NCBI GenBank assembly: GCA_030634605.1
Contig: DAOWAK010000050.1
Coordinates: 1 to 7,493, forward strand
Reading direction: 5' to 3'
DNA length: 7,493 bases
From: Sedimentisphaerales bacterium
Lineage (GTDB): Bacteria; Planctomycetota; Phycisphaerae; Sedimentisphaerales; SM23-30
Below are positions 1 to 5,828 of this stretch, in pieces. The notes under the pieces were generated by a model. That model had not been told where the DNA came from and did not search any database. It saw nothing but the letters and a program-made list of their open reading frames with translations. Position 1 is the stretch's first letter; each line of letters starts with the position of its first letter. The position numbers were made by a program, and so were the translations under genes.

Positions 1-487
1 AATGCGAAAGCGGCACGTTAACCGCCAATGCACCCGCCAGAATCCGCAACACAAACCCCGCCGCAATAGCCATCACATCCAGTATCGCCACATGCTTCAG
101 CCCCAGCGAATACGCGACACTCAGACCCAGATAAAACAGCAACACCCCCAGCATCTGCATGGACTGATACCAACCAATCACCAAGCTCGCAATCATCAAC
201 AGCCCGATCAAAACCGCCGCTTCGTTTACACCAACCGCCCCCGAAGCTAGCGGCCGCTCCCGCTTATCCGGGTGCTGTGCATCTTCCTCCCGATCGCAAA
301 GATCATTTAAAATGTAAACCGCACTGGCCAACAAACAAAAGCTCAAAAACGCCCACCCCGCCTGAATACACAACTGCACATCCTCGAACTGACGGGCAAA
401 CACCAGCGGCGCCAAAACAAAACCGTTTTTGATCCAGTGGGATACCCGAATTAATCTGAAATAAGCGGTAAGTTTTTTATAGATCAT
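1..487 (-). CDS. UbiA-family prenyltransferase, decaprenyl-phosphate phosphoribosyltransferase-like (partial, C-terminus off the left edge)
   Basis: I translated this by hand from the ATG at 487. The frame stays open for 162 codons to the window edge. It starts MIYKKLTAYFRLIRVSHWIK and shows the hallmark UbiA Asp-rich motif NDLCDREED (residues 61-69, NDxxDxxxD), followed by HPDKRERPLASG (72-83) and a later SLGLKHVAILD segment (127-137). Hydrophobic membrane helices lie around 22-32, 44-60, 90-106, 112-127 and 137-156. The WIKN...APLVF opening and the HPxKRxRPLASG block are typical of the branch annotated as decaprenyl-phosphate (DPPR) synthase. That enzyme moves 5-phosphoribose from PRPP onto a polyprenyl phosphate at the inner membrane. 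UbiA proteins usually have about 280-300 residues, so roughly 55% is present. The start overlaps the galE stop as ATGA (487-484), so the two are probably co-translated. The family is certain; the exact lipid and sugar are inferred. Confidence 0.9.
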   Translation of the reverse strand, partial: MIYKKLTAYFRLIRVSHWIKNGFVLAPLVFARQFEDVQLCIQAGWAFLSFCLLASAVYILNDLCDREEDAQHPDKRERPLASGAVGVNEAAVLIGLLMIASLVIGWYQSMQMLGVLLFYLGLSVAYSLGLKHVAILDVMAIAAGFVLRILAGALAVNVPLSH

Positions 488-1464
488 TTTTTGTAGCCGT
501 TCGGATTCGCTTCATGCCATTGCCAGGCCGAGGCCATAATCTCACGCAGGTTTTTATAGCGTGGCTGCCAACCCAACTCTCTGCGCAACTTTTCACTACC
601 CGCCACCAGCCGCGCCGCATCGCCGGCTCGACGCGGCAGAATCCTGGTAGCAATTTTTTCCCCAACAACCTCCTGGGCAGTCTCAATCACTTCCCGCACC
701 GAATTACCAGTCCCGGTTCCGATGTTATAAACACCACCCCGACCAGGCGCTATCGCCTCAGCCGCCAGCAGGTGTGCTTCCGCCAGATCGTCCACGTGGA
801 TATAATCCCGGATGCAAGTACCGTCCGGGGTCGGATAATCATCACCAAAGATGCCGATGAATTCCCGTTGGCCCAGCGGAACCTTCAGCACCAGCGGAAC
901 CAGATGGGTTTCCGGATGGTGATCTTCACCAAATCGGCCATCTTCGCTGCCGCCGCAGGCGTTGAAATAACGCAAAACCGCATAACCCAGCCCATAAGCC
1001 CGCGAAAAATCAGCAATCATCCTTTCGATGGCCCATTTGCTAAACGCATAAGGACTGTCAGGATCTTTCGCCGAATCTTCCGTTAAAAGCCCATCAGTAG
1101 CCGCATAAACCGCCGCCGTGCTGGAAAACAGGATTTTCCCGACATCTGCCTCAAGCATAGCTTCCAGCAGGATTTGGGAATTAATAACATTGTTGCGGTA
1201 ATAGCTGCGCGGATCTTCGACCGATTCACCCACCGCGATGGACCCGGCAAAGTGCATGACCGCCTCAATCCGCTTTGAACGCAGATAATCAACCAATTTT
1301 TCAGAATCAGCCAGATCGGCTTTGGTCAGTAGTTCGGCAGGGACCGAATCGGGGTGGCCGGTGCTGAGATTGTCATAGACATACACCTCATGACCTCCTC
1401 CAAGCAATCGCCTTACCGTGGCACTGCCGACAAATCCGGCTCCTCCTGTAGCTAAAATCCTCAT
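484..1464 (-). CDS. galE: UDP-glucose 4-epimerase (GalE), extended SDR family
   Basis: A 326-residue protein of normal GalE length (about 330-340). It has an N-terminal Rossmann NAD-binding motif TGGAGFVG (residues 6-13) with acidic D31 after beta-2. HFAGSIAVGESVEDP (71-85) is the family's typical post-beta-4 segment. SST (114-116) supplies the catalytic Ser/Thr, and YAFSK (139-143) gives the catalytic Y139 and K143. YFNACG (166-171), RDYIHVDDLAEAH (219-231) and YNIGTGTGNSV (246-256) are further GalE landmarks for substrate binding. The reaction interconverts UDP-glucose and UDP-galactose with bound NAD in the cytoplasm. A ribosome site AAAGG (1476-1472) lies about 7 nt before the ATG. The downstream partner is a UbiA-type polyprenyl-phosphate glycosyl transferase overlapping by 4 bp, so the sugar may feed a lipid-linked glycan pathway rather than galactose catabolism. 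No other Leloir genes are visible. A related UDP-sugar 4-epimerase specificity (UDP-GlcNAc, UDP-xylose) cannot be excluded. Confidence 0.95.
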   Translation of the reverse strand: MRILATGGAGFVGSATVRRLLGGGHEVYVYDNLSTGHPDSVPAELLTKADLADSEKLVDYLRSKRIEAVMHFAGSIAVGESVEDPRSYYRNNVINSQILLEAMLEADVGKILFSSTAAVYAATDGLLTEDSAKDPDSPYAFSKWAIERMIADFSRAYGLGYAVLRYFNACGGSEDGRFGEDHHPETHLVPLVLKVPLGQREFIGIFGDDYPTPDGTCIRDYIHVDDLAEAHLLAAEAIAPGRGGVYNIGTGTGNSVREVIETAQEVVGEKIATRILPRRAGDAARLVAGSEKLRRELGWQPRYKNLREIMASAWQWHEANPNGYKK

Positions 1465-1599
1465 ATATAAACCTTTACGACAAAAACGCCCGTTAGTCTG
1501 AGATAATTATCAAAAAAAACAAAAAACTCGTAACCTTTTATATCTTCTATTGCTTATCGAAACAATAGTTCAGCGGAATCTAATTTATACCGATCACAA

Positions 1600-1731
1600 A
1601 TGAAAACACCATATTGCTCAATTTGTAAATCTAAGCTTGTCCTCGACCCGATCGAGTATCTGACCGCCCTGATCCAGCCCCCACGGAAGTGGGCTGCCCG
1701 GCATTATGATACCCATTGGGTATATATGTAG
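1600..1731 (+). CDS. Possible 43-residue protein with a CxxC motif (doubtful)
   Basis: This open frame begins at the ATG at 1600 and ends at the TAG at 1729-1731. Its N-terminus, MKTPYCSICKSKLVLDP, carries one CxxC pair (C6, C9) like half of a zinc ribbon. The rest is basic and aromatic, with PPRKWAARHYDTHW near the end. Codons in the middle (CTC GAC CCG ATC GAG, CTG ACC GCC CTG ATC) prefer C or G at the third position, as in the downstream tal gene, which mildly favours real or formerly real coding sequence. Against it, there is no Shine-Dalgarno sequence ahead of the ATG, there is no second cysteine pair, and the frame overlaps an imperfect hairpin. It may be a gene remnant. No function is recognised. 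Confidence 0.25.
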   Translation: MKTPYCSICKSKLVLDPIEYLTALIQPPRKWAARHYDTHWVYM

Positions 1732-1798
1732 AAAATAAAAGACTTTGTGAGTTTATCTATTGAAAATCCAACTGCTAAGCACTAAAGATTATGAGCAG

Positions 1799-1828
1799 CG
1801 GTTTTTCACCCCGGTAGAACGGTTTTTC
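1799..1828 (+). repeat. 9-bp direct repeat, 21 bp apart, upstream of tal
   Basis: CGGTTTTTC occurs at 1799-1807 and again at 1820-1828. The 21-bp offset equals two helical turns and would put both copies on one face of the DNA, as in paired activator or repressor sites. They sit 110-139 bp before the tal start. A regulatory role is inference; chance is possible for a T-rich 9-mer. Confidence 0.35.
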
Positions 1829-1937
1829 CGCCGATTTAGTGGCTACTAATCGTTATTCCCTGCATTTAACTGGTGAAATTCCCATAAGTGTAATTGGAAT
1901 AGATAGTTAACTGATAGCAGAAAGGAATGCTTTCAAC

Positions 1938-2888
1938 ATGTTTAATATTCAGCAAACTAAATCTGGTGCCCACGCCCGACGCGTGAGAATGGCCGAGACC
2001 CGCCCTGCTCCAGGCAAAAAAATAGCCCATCCTTCCGCCCGAGGCCCCCGGATTTTCGCAGATACCGCGACATTCGCCGACATCAAGCCGCTTTACGAAG
2101 CTGGAATCATTTCCGGCGTAACAACGAATCCGACCCTGATGAAAAAAGCCGGCGCCAACAGCTGGTCACACGCCACGGAAATTGCCCGCCAATTGATCGA
2201 GCTGGTAGCTCCCAATCCGGTTAACCTGGAGCTGACCGAGCTGACCGAAAAGGAAATGGTAGCCCAGGCCCTGGAGTTTGCCCAGTGGGGTGAAAATGTC
2301 GTAATTAAAGTTCCCGTCGGTGGTTACGCCGCGGTTGATGACTCTTACGACCCCCATACCGGTCTCAAAGTAATCCGGGCTCTCTGGGAAAAGGACATCA
2401 AAACCAACGCAACCCTCGTCTTCAGTTCGACCCAGGCTCTCTGGGCCGCTAACGCCGGTGCCTGCTATATCAGCCCGTTTTTAGGTCGCTTGGCTGATTA
2501 CGCCTACAAAAACGACCATCCCGAACGCACCCCGGGCAACAGCCTCTACTGGATAGAGGACCACAGAAACTCCGATGACGACCAGAACGTTTCCAATTCG
2601 GAATATGTCGCCTGCGGTGGTGACCGCAAGGATATCGGTCCCCGGCTGATCCAGGAAATCGCTACCATATTCACGAATTATGACATCCATACCGAGATTC
2701 TGGCAGCCAGCTTCCGGAATTTTTCACAACTGACCGAATGCCTGCTCGCCGGAGCTGATATTTTAACCGTCCCGGCCAATATCCTGCAAAAGGTCTGTGA
2801 TCATCCGCTAACCGAAGCGGGAATAGCTACTTTCTTCGATGATTCCAAAGCGTTCGAAAACAACGACCGCAAAGCGCTCGAACAATAA
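1938..2888 (+). CDS. tal: Transaldolase
   Basis: A 316-residue cytoplasmic (beta/alpha)8 enzyme that moves dihydroxyacetone units between sugar phosphates in the non-oxidative pentose phosphate pathway (sedoheptulose-7-P + glyceraldehyde-3-P to erythrose-4-P + fructose-6-P). Family marks in order are FADTA (40-44, with the conserved D42), GIISGVTTNPTLMKK (56-70), NVVIKVP (120-126, with K124 as the expected Schiff-base lysine), TNATLVFSSTQAL (156-168), AGACYISPFLGRLAD (173-187), TEILAASFRN (252-261), AGADILTVP (271-279) and HPLTEAGI (289-296). About 36 basic, proline-containing residues precede the barrel, and a polar insertion spans about 190-230. This makes it longer than TalC-type proteins (about 215). 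AAAGGA at 1921-1926 lies 11 nt before the ATG and supports this start. M18 (1989) is the alternative, but it has no clear ribosome site. The gene appears monocistronic, with the tRNA 71 bp downstream. No strong terminator separates them. Confidence 0.93.
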   Translation: MFNIQQTKSGAHARRVRMAETRPAPGKKIAHPSARGPRIFADTATFADIKPLYEAGIISGVTTNPTLMKKAGANSWSHATEIARQLIELVAPNPVNLELTELTEKEMVAQALEFAQWGENVVIKVPVGGYAAVDDSYDPHTGLKVIRALWEKDIKTNATLVFSSTQALWAANAGACYISPFLGRLADYAYKNDHPERTPGNSLYWIEDHRNSDDDQNVSNSEYVACGGDRKDIGPRLIQEIATIFTNYDIHTEILAASFRNFSQLTECLLAGADILTVPANILQKVCDHPLTEAGIATFFDDSKAFENNDRKALEQ

Positions 2889-2959
2889 GCATCATTGCTT
2901 GTAAAAAGTTGAAAAAAAATCATAGAAACTTTTAAATAACACCATGTTAGGCAAAAGTT

Positions 2960-3033
2960 GCGCCCGTAGCTCAGTTGGATAGAGCAACGGATTTCTAATC
3001 CGTAGGTCAGGGGTTCGAATCCCTTCGGGCGTG
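2960..3033 (+). tRNA. tRNA-Arg (anticodon UCU)
   Basis: A complete cloverleaf folds by eye. The acceptor arm GCGCCCG (2960-2966) pairs with CGGGCGT (3026-3032), with one G-T end pair. The D arm is GCTC/GAGC. The anticodon stem ACGGA/TCCGT carries the loop TTTCTAA, giving anticodon TCT. The T arm AGGGG-TTCGAAT-CCCTT contains the conserved TTC. The discriminator is G at 3033, and CCA is not encoded (GTTTT follows). It reads AGA/AGG arginine codons. It lies downstream of and co-directional with tal. Confidence 0.97.
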
Positions 3034-3103
3034 TTTTATAACTTTCTTTCTAGTGGGCACTTACAAATTCTAGTGCTTTTCGTTTTGGGCCTCAAAACTG
3101 CCC

Positions 3104-3124
3104 GTGTGACAAAAGTGTGACAAA
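3104..3124 (+). repeat. 11-bp tandem duplication GTGTGACAAAA
   Basis: GTGTGACAAAA at 3104-3114 is followed immediately by GTGTGACAAA at 3115-3124. The 11-bp period is close to one helical turn. It lies about 70 bp downstream of the tRNA. Its function is unknown; it could be an arm-type site of a lost integrative element or a chance duplication. Confidence 0.4.
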
Positions 3125-3483
3125 TTCTGCACAAGCCCTTGCTCAGTTGCCCTTCTGGTCTGCTCCAAAATATCGTCAGCCACTTCCTTTCGTTGAAACA
3201 TATACTAATTCAAATTCAGGAAATGTCCAATTCCGACTGAAGCATTACACACCAAACAAAGATCTCGCCCCCACCCCAGTGCTCCCTGTTAATATCCTCA
3301 GGTAATTACCCATATTATACGCCACAGCAAGCAGTTTGAGTCGGACCTGATTATCCACAAAACCAGTTGACTTGCCCACACAGGCGGTTTACTTTATCCG
3401 TGTATTGAAAAGCTTTTCTATTGAATCCGGGAAAAATCAAGAGGATCAAAAAATATAGGATACCTCTAATAATTTCTACAAGG

Positions 3484-3499
3484 ATGGGCTTCAGCCCAT
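3484..3499. repeat. Perfect short palindrome ATGGGC-TTCA-GCCCAT
   Basis: A 6-bp stem with a TTCA loop (or 7 bp with a 2-nt loop) lies 37 bp beyond the esterase stop codon, between convergent genes. A bidirectional terminator is possible from the position, but no T-run follows on either strand. A dispersed intergenic palindrome is an equally good reading. Confidence 0.45.
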
Positions 3500-3535
3500 G
3501 CGGTTATCTATATCACAAAAGAAAATAAGTAAGTA

Positions 3536-5044
3536 TTATTCCGCAATGATATCCAGTATCCAATCCCGGCAAACATTGGGCCAACTCTCCACCGGCCCCT
3601 TACCCTGACCCAGTCCGAATCCGTGTCCACCTTTTTCGTAGATGTGTAACTCCGCTTTGACTTTCACCTTCCGCAATGCTGTGTAGAAAGCGATGCTGTT
3701 TTCCGGCCACACCTCGCGATTGTCATCCGCATGCAGCAAAAACACCGGCGGTGTCTTTTCGGTAACCTGCAACTCCGTGGACATCAGTTTCACCAGCTCC
3801 GCGTCGGGCTGCTCACCCAGCAGGTTTCTTTTCGACCCCCTGTGCGTAAACCATTGCGTCATCGATATTACCGGATAACACAACACCGAAAAATCAGGGC
3901 GGCTGCTCACGTTATCAGAGGCATCACCAGCCATTCCGTATTCCGTATCAAATAATGTAGTAACCGTGCTGGCTAGATGGCCACCGGCCGAGAAACCGAG
4001 CACGCCTATCTTGTTTGCATCCAGTTCCCATTGGCCGGCTTTGCTCCGCACGATTTGCATTGCGCGTTGAGCGTCGTCCTGGGGTGCGGGGTATCCGTAC
4101 CCTTTGCCGGCATGACGATACTTAACTATATAAGCTGCAACGCCATAGGAGTTTAGCCATCGGGCAATTTGCCGACCTTCATGGTCCTCCGCCAGTCGGT
4201 GGTAACCGCCGCCCGGCAGGACGACAACTGCCGCGCGGGTGGAGTTGACGGTTATGGGCAGGTGCATGGTGATTGTGGGTTTATCCTTGGATTCGGTGCC
4301 CAGCGCTCCGGGGGGGGCGTCGGGCCAAAGTTCCATGGTGACCGGTCCCAGCGCGGCTTCGATTATGGTTGCGACCTTTGCTGCAAGGTAATGGTATCCA
4401 TCTTTTGTATAGTGCACGTCGCCGGGGCGAAGGTAATGTTTTTGGCCTGTTGCACTTATGTAAGCGTGCAGATCATTGATGGGGATTTGGTTTTGGCGCA
4501 TAATTTTAGCGGCTACGGCGTTATACTTAATCGCGTCGCCTGCGAAGCGGCCTGCTTCGTTTTCGGGGACGGGGGTGGTAGCGGCCCAGATGAGCTGGGC
4601 ACCGGTATCTTTGAGCTTTTTGACGAGCTTAGAGAGGTTTTGTTCATATTGGGCCGGGGTGGCTGTCAGGAAACCGTTGACTTTGTCGCGGTTGCCGTGT
4701 TCCTTTAATAATTCCGGATTGCGATAACAGAGGTCCCAGAGTCCCCAGTTGAAATGAATGACGTCCCATTTGCCGTTTTTTAGCCAATTATCGAGGTTTT
4801 TGAGGCCCATGGCGGTGGAGCCGCAATTGATGGCCCGGTGGTTATCTCGGCGGGGGCGGGTAACTTCAGCTTTGCCGGAGAGCAGCTGAGCGACGTTGTT
4901 GGTATAATCTATCGATATGGAATCGCCGAGGATGAGGACTTTAGGTAAATGGCTGTTGTTCTGAGCGGCGGGGACAGGGATGGTAAACCAAAAAACAGCG
5001 ATGCAGGTTGTCAGGAGAATGGGTAAAGCTTTGTTTCTTGACAT
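3536..5044 (-). CDS. Secreted two-domain esterase: SGNH/GDSL hydrolase fused to alpha/beta-hydrolase (acetyl-esterase-like)
   Basis: I place the start at ATG 5044 (502 residues) because GGAGG at 5057-5053 lies 8 nt ahead. An upstream in-frame ATG at 5059 overlaps that site and lacks its own. A signal peptide is evident: MSRNK, a hydrophobic core (about 7-22), then PVPAA with cleavage near residue 27. The N-terminal SGNH domain (about 35-235) has VLILGDSIS (37-45, nucleophile S42), HFNWGLWDL (97-105, N99) and GDVHYTKDGY (208-217, with H211 and D209 or a neighbour as the acid). The C-terminal alpha/beta-hydrolase (about 240-500) has the oxyanion motif LPGGGY (276-281), nucleophile elbow GFSAGG (350-355, S352), HADD (438-441, acid D440) and GGHGFG (472-477, H474). 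Both active sites look intact. Removal of acyl groups, probably acetyl, from plant or algal polysaccharides outside the cytoplasm is inferred from family behaviour. It has no operon partners in the window. Confidence 0.92.
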   Translation of the reverse strand: MSRNKALPILLTTCIAVFWFTIPVPAAQNNSHLPKVLILGDSISIDYTNNVAQLLSGKAEVTRPRRDNHRAINCGSTAMGLKNLDNWLKNGKWDVIHFNWGLWDLCYRNPELLKEHGNRDKVNGFLTATPAQYEQNLSKLVKKLKDTGAQLIWAATTPVPENEAGRFAGDAIKYNAVAAKIMRQNQIPINDLHAYISATGQKHYLRPGDVHYTKDGYHYLAAKVATIIEAALGPVTMELWPDAPPGALGTESKDKPTITMHLPITVNSTRAAVVVLPGGGYHRLAEDHEGRQIARWLNSYGVAAYIVKYRHAGKGYGYPAPQDDAQRAMQIVRSKAGQWELDANKIGVLGFSAGGHLASTVTTLFDTEYGMAGDASDNVSSRPDFSVLCYPVISMTQWFTHRGSKRNLLGEQPDAELVKLMSTELQVTEKTPPVFLLHADDNREVWPENSIAFYTALRKVKVKAELHIYEKGGHGFGLGQGKGPVESWPNVCRDWILDIIAE

Positions 5045-5151
5045 GTTAAGCGCCTCCATGAATTAATAGTTTTATCCAGCATACAACCTGGATTCGATTG
5101 TAGCAAAATGATAGGTATCGGCAAGTTTTTATACTCGTCCTGAATGAAATG

Positions 5152-5179
5152 GCAGGAACCCCGCGTTCCACGCGGGGCT
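5152..5179 (+). repeat. REP-like hairpin element, copy 1
   Basis: GCAGGAA precedes a perfect 7-bp stem, CCCCGCG (5159-5165) with CGCGGGG (5171-5177), around a TTCCA loop, ending in CT. A second copy in the same orientation lies at 6708-6736, sharing flanks (GCAGGAA, GGGGCT), with one stem pair changed on both sides. Short GC-rich intergenic palindromes near a RAYT gene fit the REP/RAYT pattern; that link is inferred. Confidence 0.7.
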
Positions 5180-5377
5180 AGGTGGTGGGGTGCGGTTGCC
5201 GAACCGGCTCGAAAAGTGATGAAAAAGCGCCGCGCAAACGGTACGCAGTGAACCGAAAACGAACCTGCTATTTTGGCAGGAATAAGGGTGCGGCGGGTCC
5301 ATAATGAGGCTGAAAGTGCGGCGCTCAAAACCCGAAAAAAGCGCGCCAAAATTAAGAAAAGATCAAATTTTGTGTCA

Positions 5378-5458
5378 AAAAGTTGTCGAAAGTTGGCTGA
5401 TTTTTCATAGAAATTGACGAGAGTTGGGGCAAAGTTGGGTGTTTTTTGCCGAAAGTTG
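5378..5458 (+). repeat. Helically phased AGTTG/A-tract array
   Basis: AGTTG starts at 5381, 5391, 5422, 5433 and 5454, with AATTG in register at 5412. The offsets of 10, 21, 10, 11 and 21 are all near multiples of 10.4 bp. Most copies follow an A-tract (AAA or AAAAA), and the two empty register positions hold T-runs (5401-5405, 5442-5447). This arrangement predicts intrinsically curved DNA or a row of same-face protein sites. Stop codons interrupt the frames, so it is not coding. Confidence 0.55.
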
Positions 5459-5507
5459 CGAGTTTTGAAAAACGGCTGTCGCGCTTTTGGTTCGGAATTT
5501 AAGAAGC

Positions 5508-5534
5508 CACAGAGGACACAGAGAACTCAGAGAA
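5508..5534 (+). repeat. 9-bp tandem repeat, CACAGAGRA x3
   Basis: Three consecutive 9-mers: CACAGAGGA (5508-5516), CACAGAGAA (5517-5525) and CTCAGAGAA (5526-5534). From memory, similar CACAGAG-type 9-bp repeats are common in intergenic DNA of diverse bacteria; this was not checked. Confidence 0.7.
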
Positions 5535-5558
5535 ATTCAATATAAGTCTTTATATAAC

Positions 5559-5576
5559 CACGGATTTCACGGATTT
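5559..5576 (+). repeat. 9-bp tandem repeat, CACGGATTT x2
   Basis: Two perfect copies of CACGGATTT (5559-5567, 5568-5576) lie 24 bp after the CACAGAG array and share its 9-bp period and CAC start. The two may be related modules of one dispersed repeat. Confidence 0.65.
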
Positions 5577-5615
5577 TATGTCCTACTGCGATGGTGGAGT
5601 ATGAAATTTTGAGTT

Positions 5616-5760
5616 TTGAATTCCCGCCGGGGCAAGCCCGTTGCGGCAGGTTGAATTTTGGATTCCCGCCGTGCCAGCGCCCGCTCGCCATGTTTCGCTA
5701 GTCGCGGCAGGTTGGATGAAAAGAATTCTGGACAGGACAATCCGTCGCGGCAGATCGGAT
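5616..5760 (-). repeat. Three copies of a GC-rich 17-bp motif, two within palindromic units
   Basis: On the plus strand the motif is GTTGCGGCAGGTTGAAT (5640-5656), GTCGCGGCAGGTTGGAT (5701-5717) and GTCGCGGCAGATCGGAT (5744-5760). The first two are each preceded by TTGRATTCCCGCCG (from 5616 and 5658), whose CCCGCCG pairs with CGGCAGG at 6 of 7 positions. The first unit has an inner GGGC-AA-GCCC hairpin, giving a nested stem-loop. The units lie just 3' of the RAYT remnant, where RAYT-linked REP repeats often occur. Confidence 0.6.
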
Positions 5761-5828
5761 GTATATAAATATACTGGGCATGGCTAAATCTTGACGTACT
5801 GGAGCTATACAGCCAATTTAAAAATGTG

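Larger units (their letters stand above)
1465..1937. other. Divergent intergenic region between galE and tal
   Basis: This 473-bp gap separates the leftward galE and the rightward transaldolase gene, so it should hold both promoters. The galE-proximal part (about 1500-1560) is very A/T rich, with A-tracts at 1513-1526, and would suit a minus-strand promoter, but I cannot name convincing -35/-10 boxes. The middle holds a doubtful short ORF and an imperfect hairpin at 1676-1695 (CCAC/GTGG core, GGAA loop). The tal-proximal part holds a 9-bp direct repeat. Confidence 0.5.
3034..3535. other. Intergenic region between tRNA-Arg and the convergent esterase gene
   Basis: These 502 bp contain no gene I can support. 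A short open frame at 3117-3305 has no recognisable motif or ribosome site. An 11-bp tandem duplication and a perfect palindrome are listed separately. tRNA 3' ends are common integration sites, so an eroded mobile element could have sat here. However, no second copy of the tRNA 3' end and no integrase motif is visible in the window. Confidence 0.5.

Noticed and set aside
2..250. Plus-strand open frame of 82 codons
   Set aside because: Antisense to the clearly recognisable UbiA-family gene; composition is Gln/His/Arg-rich as expected of a shadow frame.
477..686. Minus-strand 69-codon frame across the galE-UbiA junction
   Set aside because: Lies in another frame within galE; the galE motifs and the ATGA overlap with the UbiA gene explain the sequence better.
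514..1086. Plus-strand open frame of 190 codons
   Set aside because: Antisense to galE, whose motifs are unambiguous; no domain or ribosome site.
2887..2900. Rho-independent terminator after tal (AAGCA-TCAT-TGCTT)
   Set aside because: The stem is only 5 bp, AT-rich, and followed by an A-rich rather than a T-rich stretch.
3117..3305. Plus-strand 62-codon frame after the tRNA
   Set aside because: No ribosome site, no motif, starts inside the 11-bp duplication; likely chance.
4169..4708. Plus-strand open frame of 179 codons
   Set aside because: Antisense to the esterase gene, which has two complete active-site sets; the Gly/Cys/Val-rich product has no motif.
5011..5349. Minus-strand open frame of 112 codons overlapping the esterase start
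   Set aside because: No recognisable domain, runs through hairpin copy 1, and overlaps the well-supported esterase start in another frame.
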